Of a stretch of DNA of 64,000 nt, positions 43,044-51,638 are shown one piece after another. The first letter of the stretch is position 1; each line of letters starts with the position of its first letter. The notes beneath the pieces are model-generated. The model saw only the letters and a list, made by a program, of their open reading frames with translations. It was not told where the DNA came from and did not search any database. The stretch is from NCBI GenBank assembly GCA_024233305.1, contig JACKPV010000027.1, forward strand, positions 62,001 to 126,000, given 5' to 3'. A program made the position numbers and the translations under genes. This stretch comes from Verrucomicrobiales bacterium. GTDB taxonomy: Bacteria > Verrucomicrobiota > Verrucomicrobiia > Limisphaerales > J093.

Positions 43044-44234
43044 TCAGACCTTCGCCGGCATCTTCGTCCAGGCGCCCTGGCTGGCGCTCGACTCGATGGC
43101 GGTCTTGAGGAAGGCCATGCCCATCCAACCGTCCTCGACGTTGGCGTATTTCGATCCGTCACATTGGAAGGGCTGGCCGGCCTGATAGGCGCGGACGTCG
43201 GCCTCGAAACAACGGTGCAACCGGGCAAACGCATCGTGGAAGGCCTCGGGATGTCCCGGCGGAATCGTCGGCTCGGCCATCAGGTCGGCGGGAGCATCCG
43301 CCGGGATGAAACCGTCGCCCGGGGTCACCGCGCCGCGGTAGTAAATCCGGTCGGGCTGGCCCATGAGCTTGATGGTGAGCACTTCCGGATCTTCCTGTCG
43401 CCATTGCAGGGTTCCCTTGGTGCCGCACACTTCGATGCCCAGGTCGTTCAGGTGACCCACGGAGATCTGGGAGGCGCGGACCAGGGCGCGGGCGCCGTTC
43501 GAGAGGTGGCAGTAGGCCGTGAAGTGGTCGTCGATGGGGCGCCCCTTCACGAAGACCTCGAGGTTGGCGGAGAGCTGCTCGATCTCAAGGCCAGTGACGT
43601 AGCGGAGCTGCATGAGGGCGTGCGTGCCGATGTCGCCGCCGCAGCCCGAACCGCCCGCCTTCTTCGGGTCGACGCGCCAGGAGGCCTGTTGCTGGCCGGT
43701 GTCCTCGAGTTTGGTGGCCAGCCAGCCCTGCAGGTAGTAGGAGTCCACCCAGCGGACCTCCCCCAACAGGCCGGCCTGCACGATGTAGCGACTGAAACGG
43801 CTGGTCCAATGGCCGAGGTAGGTGTGGGCGACACCGAACGGGATCTTCTTCTCGCGCACCGTCTTCACGAGTTGCTCGGCCTCTTCGAGCGTGACCGTCA
43901 ACGGCTTCTCGCAGAACACCGGGATGCCGGCGTTCAGGGCCTTCATGGCGGGATCGAAATGGACGAAGTTCGGGGTGACGATCAGGATGTAATCGAGGCG
44001 TTCTCCTTCCGGCAGGCCGGCCTGAGCGCTGATCATCTCGTCGTAGGATCCGTAGCCCTTGATGGGATAGGGCCAGTTGGCGGCCTCTTCGAGGGCGATC
44101 TTGGGATCCGGGAAGAGGGCGCCGGCGGTGACGCGACGGGTGCCGTCGAAGTGAATGGCCTTCTGGTGCGGGTGGACGATGAAGGCGCCTTTGCCGCCGC
44201 CCACCAAACCTACGTTAAGGGGTCGATTGGACAT
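43044..44234 (-). CDS. Gfo/Idh/MocA-family oxidoreductase
   Basis: 396 residues. Rossmann start LNVGLVGGGKGAFIVHPHQK, IVTPNFVHFDPAMKALNAGI, the catalytic EKP in VFCEKPLTVTLEEAEQLVKT, and GVAHTYLGHWTSRFSRYIVQ. The domain typical of larger members includes GGSGCGGDIGTHALMQLRYV and EVCGTKGTLQWRQEDPE. It resembles verrucomicrobial sugar/inositol dehydrogenases of the group with HPHQKAIH near the N-terminus. ATG at 44234 was chosen because it starts the first beta strand. Confidence 0.9.
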   Translation of the reverse strand: MSNRPLNVGLVGGGKGAFIVHPHQKAIHFDGTRRVTAGALFPDPKIALEEAANWPYPIKGYGSYDEMISAQAGLPEGERLDYILIVTPNFVHFDPAMKALNAGIPVFCEKPLTVTLEEAEQLVKTVREKKIPFGVAHTYLGHWTSRFSRYIVQAGLLGEVRWVDSYYLQGWLATKLEDTGQQQASWRVDPKKAGGSGCGGDIGTHALMQLRYVTGLEIEQLSANLEVFVKGRPIDDHFTAYCHLSNGARALVRASQISVGHLNDLGIEVCGTKGTLQWRQEDPEVLTIKLMGQPDRIYYRGAVTPGDGFIPADAPADLMAEPTIPPGHPEAFHDAFARLHRCFEADVRAYQAGQPFQCDGSKYANVEDGWMGMAFLKTAIESSASQGAWTKMPAKV

Positions 44235-44442
44235 AAGTCTCTTGGTTTCAATCTCGCGATTTTCGGGTGGCTGCGCCAATCGCGGGGAACGGCCCCGCGC
44301 TCCGAGGGCGACCACCGGCTTCGACCCGTCAGGTTAGCGACGGCGGACCGGGGTTCAAGGCTTTTGCGCGGGTTTTCGGGTGGCTCGCGAGGGGCCCCCG
44401 CGGACGGCGATTGGTAAGCCGCGGACGGAGCCGGTCGGGCGA

Positions 44443-44527
44443 TGGTGCGCGCGAGAGGACTCGAACCTCCACTCCTTTCGAAACCAGATCCTAAGTCTGG
44501 CGCGTCTGCCAATTCCGCCACGCGCGC
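44443..44527 (-). tRNA. tRNA-Leu(TAG)
   Basis: 85 nt with encoded CCA and a long variable arm. The acceptor is GCGCGCG/CGCGCGC, the anticodon loop is CTTAGGA (anticodon TAG) on CCAGA/TCTGG, and the T-loop is TTCGAGT. Confidence 0.95.
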
Positions 44528-44632
44528 CCGTCATGTCCCGGTGATCCACCCGGAGCGAACGATGCCCATCCGGCGCCGCTACCGCGGTGCTCGGGTTCCT
44601 CCCGGTCGCCAAGCACTCCCGGCAACCCGATG

Positions 44633-44749
44633 ATGATCAGCGGACCCGTCCACCCTTACACCAAGGCCCAGACGGCATGCAAGCGCATGGTGTGCGTCCT
44701 TCAGGGTAAAGGGCCGGTGGAATACTCCCTCGACGAGGTCAAAGCCTGA
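44633..44749 (+). pseudogene. short orphan ORF or gene remnant (38 aa)
   Basis: Reads MISGPVHPYTKAQTACKRMV through GKGPVEYSLDEVKA. Composition is protein-like rather than the Arg/Pro-rich style of shadow frames, but there is no family match. Its TGA stop (44747-44749) is fused to repeat copy 6, as for complete genes elsewhere. It may be a tiny gene or the 3' end of a deleted one. Confidence 0.25.
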
Positions 44750-44870
44750 GTTTCCAAACGGCATTGGCTGTAGCCCACCTGCAGTCGGCGCTGAAATCCA
44801 TGGGCTCGAGCGGTTCCGCAGGTTCTGGGGGTAGGTTACCCTTCAGTGAATCGCTCCAACCCGGTCGCCG
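44747..44870. repeat. degenerate REP-like element, copy 6
   Basis: Aligns with copy 4: a GTAG-headed REP at 44770-44791 (ending GCAGTCGGCGC), followed by a GAAATCCATGGGCT block and CAGTGAATCG. The ends are decayed. The remainder of the 44528-45008 gap shows only the short orphan ORF. Confidence 0.6.
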
Positions 44871-45008
44871 ATACTTGCGCCATCTTCTGGCCGCGACACC
44901 TCCCCGGCAGTAAGGTGCCATCCGGCGCCTCGGGGTTCGCGGCGCGACGATCCGACCGAACAGCCCTAAACGTCGGGCCTTGAACGCATAACCGCCTTGA
45001 ACACCAGC

Positions 45009-46034
45009 ATGCTCACCATCCAAGCCATCGCCGACCGAGTCGCCGGACTCCTCGTGGGTGACCCCACAATCGTCATCAGCGGCATTGAACAAATCGAATC
45101 AGCCCAACCGACGCAGCTGACCTTCATCGGCAGCCAGCGCTACGTGCCCCTTTGGACCCGTTCACGGGCTTCGGCGGCCCTGGTCAACCAGGATCTCGCC
45201 GTCGAACCGGGGCCGGGCCGGGCCTTGATCCGGGTGCCCAACGCCGACCTGGCGATGGCCGAGGTGCTGGGCCTGTTCGCCACTCCGGCGCCGGTTGCTT
45301 CCACGGGGATCCATCCGCGGGCGGCGGTCGATCCCACCGCTTCCGTCGGGGAAGGAGTGTCCATCGGCCCGGGGTGCTATGTCGGGCCCGGCGCGCAGAT
45401 CGGCGCAGGAACCTGCCTGTATGCCAACGTGACCGTCCTGGATCACTCCGTCGTTGGCGCCCAATGCACCCTGTGGCCGGGTGTCGTCGTCCGCGAGCGC
45501 TGCCACATCGGCAACGGGTGCATCCTTCACCCCAACGTCGCCATCGGGGCCGACGGCTTTGGCTTTCGCCCGGCCCCCGACGGACGGGGCCTCGTCAAGA
45601 TCCCGCAGATCGGGACGGTCATCCTCGGCGACGGGGTGGAAATCGGCGCGAACAGCTGTGTGGATCGCGGGAAGTTCAGCGCCACCAGCATCGGGGCGGG
45701 CACGAAGATCGACAACCTGGTGCAGATCGGACACAACTGTCGCATCGGACGGAGCTGCGTGATCGCTGCATGCACCGGCATCGCCGGATCGGTCACCCTG
45801 GGAGACGGGGTTGTGGTCGGGGGATGCGTGGCCCTCAAAGACCACATTACGGTCGGCAGCGGGGTGCGGATCGGCGGCGGGTCATCCGTGGGGGCGGATG
45901 TGCCACCGGGACAAACCGTGGTTGGTTACCCCGCCGCCGAACATCGCCGGACCCTGCGCCAATGGGCGGCCCTGCGAAGGCTCCCGGAACTCCTCCGCGC
46001 AGCCAGATCCCGTGGGGATCACGGGGCCTCCTGA
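45009..46034 (+). CDS. lpxD: UDP-3-O-acylglucosamine N-acyltransferase
   Basis: 341 residues; third step of lipid A synthesis, acting at the cytoplasmic face of the inner membrane. The N-terminal uridine-binding domain contains IQAIADRVAGLLVGD and QLTFIGSQRY. A long left-handed beta-helix of hexapeptide repeats follows (GIHPRAAVDPTASVGEGVSI). The catalytic histidine lies in the VQIGHNCRIGRS segment, with GADGFGFRPAPDG earlier. The ATG at 45009 is the best start; a TTG at 44997 is possible. No other lpx gene is nearby. Confidence 0.94.
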   Translation: MLTIQAIADRVAGLLVGDPTIVISGIEQIESAQPTQLTFIGSQRYVPLWTRSRASAALVNQDLAVEPGPGRALIRVPNADLAMAEVLGLFATPAPVASTGIHPRAAVDPTASVGEGVSIGPGCYVGPGAQIGAGTCLYANVTVLDHSVVGAQCTLWPGVVVRERCHIGNGCILHPNVAIGADGFGFRPAPDGRGLVKIPQIGTVILGDGVEIGANSCVDRGKFSATSIGAGTKIDNLVQIGHNCRIGRSCVIAACTGIAGSVTLGDGVVVGGCVALKDHITVGSGVRIGGGSSVGADVPPGQTVVGYPAAEHRRTLRQWAALRRLPELLRAARSRGDHGAS

Positions 46035-46233
46035 GCCGACCCAGCCTTGCGATCCCACCGAACGGAGCCTGGCGACGGGCGTCTCGCGCGCGGCCAAGTG
46101 CTTGCGGCCAACGCGGAACCAGCCGAGGGGGGAAAACGGCTTGCCCCCTGGGCGATGCGCCGCATAATCCGATTCGCGTTCGGGCGCCGACGCCAGCCAC
46201 AGCCGACGATGCCGGACTCATTCCCGAGGTTAT

Positions 46234-46310
46234 GCCCTCGTAGCTCAATTGGATAGAGCGACGGTTTCCTAAACCGTAGGTTCCAAGTTCAATCCTTGGC
46301 GGGGGCGCCA
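46234..46310 (+). tRNA. tRNA-Arg(CCT), attachment site of an island
   Basis: 77 nt with encoded CCA. The acceptor GCCCTCG pairs with CGGGGGC, the anticodon loop is TTCCTAA (anticodon CCT), and the T-arm is CCAAG-TTCAATC-CTTGG. The 3' 40 nt (46271-46310) are repeated at 48653-48692, and an integrase remnant starts 79 bp downstream. Confidence 0.96.
46271..46310 (+). repeat. attL direct repeat
   Basis: 3' part of tRNA-Arg from the anticodon stem (AAACCGTAGGTTCC) to CCA. Differs from attR at two positions. Confidence 0.85.
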
Positions 46311-46388
46311 GTTGATAGTCAAGCACTTTAGGATATTCTGGAGCCGCTTGCGGCAGATTCTCTTTGACTCTTGCCGACACTTTCCGGC

Positions 46389-47203
46389 ATGAAGCCGAAG
46401 CAAATTGTCGGCAAGGCCAAGGGGCCGGAGCGCGTTACCGTCGGCAGCGTCACCGTCAGAATCTACCCCCGCACCAAGCCCGCCGGTTACGTCGCTTACG
46501 AGGCGGCCGACTACAGTTTGGGCCGCCGCCGGCTCCGGTCGTTCGCTGACCATGCCAAGGCCCGGAGGGAGGCTGAACGGATTGCCGGCTTGATGGCGGC
46601 CTGGGAGGCCACCGCCGCGCAGATTCGCGGACCGGAGGCCGCATCCTACGGGCGCGCGGTGGAATTGCCCCGTCCGACCGGGGATGCCCTGGAACTGGTG
46701 GCCAGCCGCTACGACAAAGCCGTCAAGCCGCTGGGCGACGGCTCCCGCATCGCGGAGGCCGTGCGGTTCTTCCTCGCCCGCAACCCGGACACCCTGCCGC
46801 AGAAGACCGTTGCGGAGACGGTCGATGAATTGCTGGTCGTCAAGGAAGGCCGCGGTCGGTCCGGGCGCTATCTCGCGGACCTGCGCGCGCGTCTGCGCCG
46901 GTTTGCCGACAGTTTCCATGTCGGCATCGCGGACGTGACGACATGAGACGTGCAGCGCTGGCTGGACGGGTTGAAGCTGGCCCCGCAGACCGCCAAGAAC
47001 TTCCGCACCGTGCTCGGCACGCTGTTCGCCTTCGCCGAGAGTCGGGGCTACATCCTGCCCGGCGAGAATCCGGTTGCCCGAACGGAGCGGGTGAGTGCGA
47101 ACGGCGGGGAAATCGCGATCTACTCGTCCGAGGAACTGGCGAGCCTCCTGAACGCGGCGGACCCGCAGTTTGCGCGGGAAGCGCTGGACGCGTGGGGCGA
47201 CTA
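46389..47203 (+). pseudogene. tyrosine recombinase/integrase, broken
   Basis: The N-terminal arm and core-binding regions of a phage-type integrase are recognisable (KTVAETVDELLVVKEGRGRS, then DVQRWLDGLKLAPQTAKNFR and TVLGTLFAFAESRGYILPGE). An in-frame TGA at 46944-46946 interrupts the core-binding domain. The frame ends after YSSEELASLLNAAD, so the whole catalytic domain with its Arg/His/Arg/Tyr residues is missing. It cannot excise the element by itself. About 260 bp after it (47205-47464) hold no gene. Confidence 0.8.
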
Positions 47204-47464
47204 GGCGCTGGCGACGATCCTGGGCGGCCTGCCGACGGGGACGGAGGAACGCGCCAGGAAGCCCCCGGACGCGCCGGAGGCAAAACCCGCAGCGGGGACA
47301 CCTTGGAAGGCCCGAACACGGCAGGAGGGCGGCAACGCGACGGGGGGAACAGGGAATCCGATTGCCGTTCTCGGAGCGGGCTGCGGAGGATCTTCGGTTT
47401 GAACTTAGGGCTTCCAAGAGGGCAAATGCATGCTAACTTCCCTCCGCCTTAGCGAGCCGGGACC

Positions 47465-47917
47465 ATGAGTACGCACAGTGACATTGCCGTTCATCACGCC
47501 ATCATCCTCTCCGATCACGTGATCCGCGAAGAGGGAACGGGCAAGCTCTCGTTCATTGGTGTGTTCGACAATTACACTCTTCCGAAATTCCCGTTCTTGA
47601 CCCCTCCTCTGGTCATCACCCCGATGTTGACGAATGTCGATGAGAAGGAGGGAGAGATGCGCCTGACAGTACGCATTGAGGATCCCGAAACCGGACACGT
47701 GCTCGTTTCCGCCTCGACGAGGGTCCAATTTCAGCATCACACGCGCGGCACGCTATTCGCGATTCCGGTGAGTACCCCGCCGTTTGCTTTCCCGAAGCCG
47801 GGCAACTTCAAAATCGTGGTTTTGGCAAACAACGAGAACGTAGGAGCCCGAGAATTGATCGTGCAGGGTATCACAAAGCCGCAAACAATCAAATCCGAAC
47901 CTGAGGAGGAACAATGA
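47465..47917 (+). CDS. DUF6941-like island protein
   Basis: 150 residues. The pattern matches DUF6941: HHAIILSDHVIREEGTGKLS, FIGVFDNYTLPKFPF and a strand-rich middle ending KPGNFKIVVLANNENVGARE. It resembles the chromosomal gene at 29448 in layout. The tail is acidic. It overlaps the next gene by 4 bp (ATGA), so it appears to be the first gene of a unit with the toxin-antitoxin pair. The function is unknown. Confidence 0.65.
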   Translation: MSTHSDIAVHHAIILSDHVIREEGTGKLSFIGVFDNYTLPKFPFLTPPLVITPMLTNVDEKEGEMRLTVRIEDPETGHVLVSASTRVQFQHHTRGTLFAIPVSTPPFAFPKPGNFKIVVLANNENVGARELIVQGITKPQTIKSEPEEEQ

Positions 47918-48126
47918 CAGCTGCGCTCTGGCAAACAACGATTCCTGAGCCCGACGGTGATTGCCACTTTCCGGAAGTCTACTCTGGCGGGAACAGCAGG
48001 CTGGTCACAGTGCTGCCTGTCCTCGTCTCGGAGGAGTCCGAAGTCATCCCTCAGTCATTCATGGACGCCTTGGAGGACGTTGCAAACGACCAGTTGTTCA
48101 GCTTGGACGACGCGCTTGGGGACTGA
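47914..48126 (+). CDS. probable antitoxin of a type II toxin-antitoxin pair
   Basis: 70-residue acidic protein (EVYSGGNSRLVTVLPVLVSE, then SFMDALEDVANDQLFSLDDA). There is no clear DNA-binding motif. The assignment comes from size, acidity and position directly before a RelE/ParE-like toxin, with the start of the toxin 12 bp after its stop. Coupled by a 4-bp overlap to the DUF6941-like gene. Confidence 0.6.
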   Translation: MTAALWQTTIPEPDGDCHFPEVYSGGNSRLVTVLPVLVSEESEVIPQSFMDALEDVANDQLFSLDDALGD

Positions 48127-48137
48127 GACTTCGGCGG

Positions 48138-48413
48138 GTGAATCAGAGGACTTTTAAGGCCACTCGAACGTTCTGGAGGAACTACTCACGCCTTCCGAAC
48201 GACCTGAAGTCGGCTGCCCGTGAGGCTTGGCTGACCTTTAGGCAAGATCCATTCCACCCGAGTCTTCGAGCGCATAAGATCGCTGCGCTTTCCACACGAG
48301 CAAACAAGACAGTCTACTCGGTGCGGATCGCCCCAGATTTGCGAGTAGTCTTCTACGTCGATGGCAACACGGTCGTGACTTTGGATATCGGTAATCATGA
48401 CGTGTATCGCTAG
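48138..48413 (+). CDS. RelE/ParE-superfamily toxin
   Basis: 91 residues from a GTG start. The fold pattern fits RelE/ParE: helix FKATRTFWRNYSRLPNDLKS, then basic segment and strands (FHPSLRAHKIAALSTRANKT, VYSVRIAPDLRVVFYVDGNT, VVTLDIGNHDVYR). Such toxins cleave mRNA at the ribosome or poison gyrase; which applies cannot be told. Its place in the island suggests a role in holding the element in the chromosome. Confidence 0.75.
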   Translation: MNQRTFKATRTFWRNYSRLPNDLKSAAREAWLTFRQDPFHPSLRAHKIAALSTRANKTVYSVRIAPDLRVVFYVDGNTVVTLDIGNHDVYR

Positions 48414-48968
48414 TTCTACTCAGGAGGTTGCTGTGCTGCTCTGACTTCCTTGCCCCGCGCGAGGATGGACGCCAACAAAAGGGCCAGACCCGAAGGCCGT
48501 CGCCTTGCCGACAATTGCCGACACAGAACGTGTTAGCATACTATCTTTTCGCGCCACAAGTGCCACCAAGCAGAAAGGCCGAACTACACCGTAAGAGCAG
48601 AGTTCTTAGGCGATTTTGGGCGATTTCGAGAGTGTGAGTGATACGTTTTGCCAAACCTTAGGTTCCAAGTTCAATCCTCGGCGGGGGCGCCACGTGGTCA
48701 TCAATGACTTGGATCGGTAGCGCGAGGAACGTCCGCAGGTTCCGCTCAGGTGGGAATCCAGCCGGCCCAAGGCCGGGTTTCCTTGCTGGCAGGCCACCGG
48801 TTACCTGTGGTAGAACCCCCGCCTCCCGGCGGTCGCCGACTTCGAACTTGTCGCGTTCCGACTCCGAGCGGCGGCCGCCCCGGGGAGAGGACCCCTCATC
48901 CGGGACGTGATAAACAGCCGTCAGTGAATTCCATGCCCCGCGCTCAGCCTTGAAGCGCGTCCCACCAT
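48414..48968. other. intergenic spanning the attR end of the island
   Basis: 555 bp. The first part is island DNA with the integrase-arm-like sites at 48503-48524, followed by attR at 48653-48692, then chromosomal sequence up to the first PEP-CTERM gene. No gene is seen. Confidence 0.6.
48653..48692 (+). repeat. attR direct repeat (displaced tRNA-Arg 3' end)
   Basis: 40 nt reading AAACCTTAGGTTCCAAGTTC onward to GCGGGGGCGCCA, 38 of 40 identical to the tRNA 3' end. There is no 5' half of a tRNA, so it is not a functional tRNA. Confidence 0.85.
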
Positions 48969-49994
48969 CTACCCAAGCCGACGGCGATACCAGACGAACA
49001 ACGTCGAGATTGCGAGCATCACGGCAGCGTAAGTGGCCGGCTCTGGGATCGGGGTCAGGAGGAAGGACCGGGTGGTTCCGCCTACAGTTCCCGTGCAGAC
49101 TATGTCGCCGAAGTCGTTGATACTGTGGGCAGTTTGCAGGTGATCCAGCGGAGCATCCGCTGGAATACAATCGTTGAGGTCAATCATCTCCCCTGCGTCC
49201 CAGAGAACCGCATATCCGACGCCGCCCACGATCTGTCCGAGTTCATTGATGTCATAGGCGCCGCCACCGACTCCTCCCAAGTCCAGGGGCTCAGCGTCCT
49301 TGGAATCCCATAAGACGGGGCGGAACACGAAGTTGTGAGGGTCTCCGAGAGTGTTGTGACCGACGATTTGTCCGGAGTCATTGATGGAGCGCGCGCGTGA
49401 CGACCAAGTGCCGGCCAGATTCGCGAGGGGCGTGAACATGCCGTCCCAGTGGAACGCAAGCGCGTCCTCGTAAGGGTCGTTGCCCGGGAAGGCATCTCCG
49501 ACGACCGCGCCATGGGAATTGACATCTGCGCCGTGGCCCGGGCCACTGTAGACCCCTTCGATCCGAGTGACTGGGGTCGAACCGCTGTAAAGGAAGGCAG
49601 GTCCGGAGTTGCCGAGGCGCCCCGTGACTTGGTTTGCGTCGTTGATTCCCATCGTCAATCCTCGAACCTCAACGCCGAGGGCATGCATCGTCCCGTCATA
49701 GAGGAACGCGCCACCGCCATCGTGCCCCGCGACGACTCCCGAGTTGTTGATTGCCCAAGCCGATACCCGCCCAAGGTCGGTCATGACCCCCGAGTCCCAG
49801 AAGAAGCCATGGGACCGGCCCCCGGCATCCAGGGCATTGCCGGTGATTTGCCGCGAGTTGTTGATCGCCCAGGCTTCGGTGGTATTCCCGCCAAGTGAGC
49901 CGAGGTCAGTGACGGAATACGTGGTCGCAGCGCGAACCAGCATCGAACCGACCGTCAGGACGGACAAAACAGTTGTGAGCTTTAGAGTCTTCAT
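48969..49994 (-). CDS. PEP-CTERM secreted protein with HAF repeats
   Basis: 341 residues. A signal peptide (LTTVLSVLTVGSMLVRAATT) is followed by tandem HAF-type repeats: TDLGSLGGNTTEAWAINNSR, VSAWAINNSGVVAGH, SINDSGQIVGHN and YDINELGQIVGG. The C-terminus is a PEP-CTERM sorting tag: PIPEPATYAAVMLAISTLFV then WYRRRLG. Such tags are cut by exosortase and direct proteins to the outer surface or matrix; no exosortase gene is in the window. ATG at 49994 begins the signal peptide. Confidence 0.85.
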   Translation of the reverse strand: MKTLKLTTVLSVLTVGSMLVRAATTYSVTDLGSLGGNTTEAWAINNSRQITGNALDAGGRSHGFFWDSGVMTDLGRVSAWAINNSGVVAGHDGGGAFLYDGTMHALGVEVRGLTMGINDANQVTGRLGNSGPAFLYSGSTPVTRIEGVYSGPGHGADVNSHGAVVGDAFPGNDPYEDALAFHWDGMFTPLANLAGTWSSRARSINDSGQIVGHNTLGDPHNFVFRPVLWDSKDAEPLDLGGVGGGAYDINELGQIVGGVGYAVLWDAGEMIDLNDCIPADAPLDHLQTAHSINDFGDIVCTGTVGGTTRSFLLTPIPEPATYAAVMLAISTLFVWYRRRLG

Positions 49995-50068
49995 GGCGTC
50001 TTCTTTGCAGTTGTCTTTCCGCTGATAACGAGGGGGGCAATGGTCCAAATCCGTTAGCCGTAGCGCAG

Positions 50069-50704
50069 TTATTTTGCAAAGCGGCGGCGTAACGAGAAGA
50101 CGATCCCCAATGCCGCCAGTGCGATCACCCCACCGGACTCCGCGGGCTCGGGCACGGGGCTCACCGACACGCGGTCAACGATTGCATCCGCGCTCAGGCC
50201 TTCTTGGTACGTTGCGTTGTCAATGAAGGACAACACTGTCGAGACGCTGTCCGCGGTGAAGGTATAGGCAAACGCGACAAAGGGGACCGGGTTTCGACCT
50301 CCGACCACCACCGCGAGTTGATTGAGGAGTTCGCTCTGCCCCTCGACCAGTATCGCCATCGACTGCTGCGTTTGAGGTACGTTTGGCGTGTAAACCCCGT
50401 AAATGAACTCAAGCGTGTAGCTGACTCCGGGGACGGTTGGGAACTGCTGTGATACCTTTCCGTCGGGCATCTGGTCGTAAGCATTGAAGTAGGCACTCTG
50501 GGAGCCGTCAGGCACAAAATCAGGATTCGAATGGAGCAGCGTTTCTCCCGTGTGATCCCATCCAGTCCAACCCAGTTCAAAGCTCCCGTTGACCAGGACG
50601 TTGCCGGCTTGGGCCAAGCAAATGATCGAGAGGCTGGCCAAGAGCGCGGCAGGCCGATGCGCGAAGCGGGGAGAGACGAGGGTGACGTGTGCCGAGGTTT
50701 TCAT
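50069..50704 (-). CDS. PEP-CTERM secreted protein, DUF642/carbohydrate-binding-like
   Basis: 211 residues. A signal peptide (PAALLASLSIICLAQAG) precedes a jelly-roll-type domain that opens NVLVNGSFELGWTGWDHTGE and continues SYTLEFIYGVYTPNVPQTQQ. This resembles domains of secreted proteins that bind sugars. The sorting tag is PVPEPAESGGVIALAALGIV followed by FSLRRRFAK. It lies 74 bp upstream of the other PEP-CTERM gene on the same strand. ATG at 50704 fits the signal peptide. Confidence 0.8.
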   Translation of the reverse strand: MKTSAHVTLVSPRFAHRPAALLASLSIICLAQAGNVLVNGSFELGWTGWDHTGETLLHSNPDFVPDGSQSAYFNAYDQMPDGKVSQQFPTVPGVSYTLEFIYGVYTPNVPQTQQSMAILVEGQSELLNQLAVVVGGRNPVPFVAFAYTFTADSVSTVLSFIDNATYQEGLSADAIVDRVSVSPVPEPAESGGVIALAALGIVFSLRRRFAK

Positions 50705-50863
50705 GGCTGTTTTGGGGCTGGCATTGATGAGCGGAGCTGTTGATGCATCTCTTGAAGTAACGCGGGGGTTCGGCGGATTTGACAAAAAGTTGCAAGATCC
50801 TGCGGGTTATGTTCGTTCATTCAGTAAACCTTGGGCCGCCGCGCCAGCCGCGGTGATCAGATC

Positions 50864-51619
50864 ATGCCGAGCTACGAGACCATTCAAACTCGACGCACGC
50901 TGCTGGATCGGGTGAGGCAACCCGACGATGACGACAGTTGGCGCGAGTTCTGCGGCCTCTACGGGGGCTTCTTGATGCGGCTGGCGCGCTCGGCCGGACT
51001 GAACGAACTGGAGGCCGAGGAAGCCGTGCATGAGACATTTGTGGGCGTCTACCGCAACCTCGACCGCTTCACCTACGACCCGGAGCGTTGCTCGTTCAAA
51101 TGCTGGCTGTCGCAAATGGCGCACTGGCGGATCATGGATCAGTTCCGTCGACGGCATGGAACCTCGCCGATGACGATGTCCGAAGAGCAGCTGAGGGTCG
51201 ATCGGCACGAGTCCGCGGAGCTTCCCGCCCCCGACGAGTTCGAGCGTGCCTGGGAGCGGGAATGGCGGCTTTGGATCATCCAACAGGCGACCCAGCGCAC
51301 CCGTTCACTGGTCAAGCCCAAGCAGTTCCAGGTGTTTCAGTTGCACGTGCTCAAGGAGCAACCCGTCGGCGTGGTTGCCCGGCGACTGGGGGTGAGCCAG
51401 GCCCAGGTCTACGTCGCCAAACTCCGCGTCGGGAGGGTGTTCGCGCGGCAGATCAAGGCGTTGGAACGGATTGACACCGAGGCGGCGCTCGCAAAGAGCC
51501 GAAGCAGGGCGGGCGCTGCGGGTCAACCCATCGCTCCACGGTCGACTTCTCCTTCTGGCGGGCGAAACCGCCCCAGCGAGGGCGAAACTGAATTCGACCG
51601 TTGCACTCCCGACAGTTGA
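50864..51619 (+). CDS. ECF-type sigma factor paired with a Ser/Thr kinase
   Basis: 251 residues. Region 2 at about 15-90 (WREFCGLYGGFLMRLARSAG, VHETFVGVYRNLDRF, CWLSQMAHWRIMDQFRRR). Region 4 at about 145-205 (KPKQFQVFQLHVLKEQPVGV and helix-turn-helix VARRLGVSQAQVYVAKLRVG). A Ser/Arg-rich C-terminal extension of about 45 residues follows. The kinase gene starts 20 bp downstream. Planctomycete/Verrucomicrobia ECF factors are known to occur beside such kinases, which suggests control by phosphorylation rather than by an anti-sigma factor. Confidence 0.82.
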   Translation: MPSYETIQTRRTLLDRVRQPDDDDSWREFCGLYGGFLMRLARSAGLNELEAEEAVHETFVGVYRNLDRFTYDPERCSFKCWLSQMAHWRIMDQFRRRHGTSPMTMSEEQLRVDRHESAELPAPDEFERAWEREWRLWIIQQATQRTRSLVKPKQFQVFQLHVLKEQPVGVVARRLGVSQAQVYVAKLRVGRVFARQIKALERIDTEAALAKSRSRAGAAGQPIAPRSTSPSGGRNRPSEGETEFDRCTPDS

Positions 51620-51638
51620 GCCGAAGCCTTCGAACATC

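Larger units (their letters stand above)
46271..48692. mobile_element. remnant integrative element at tRNA-Arg(CCT)
   Basis: A 2.4-kb segment bounded by a 40-bp direct repeat that matches at 38 positions: attL within the tRNA (46271-46310) and attR at 48653-48692. The content is a broken tyrosine integrase next to attL, a DUF6941-like gene and a toxin-antitoxin pair. GC content of the cargo is visibly lower than the surroundings. Integrase-arm-like sites TTGCCGACA occur near both ends (46371, 48506, 48515), and CCTTGCCGACAATT is at 48503 and inverted at 46403. Confidence 0.82.

Noticed and set aside
48653..48692. A second tRNA-Arg gene
   Set aside because: Only the 3' half is present; it is the attR duplicate of the tRNA at 46234.
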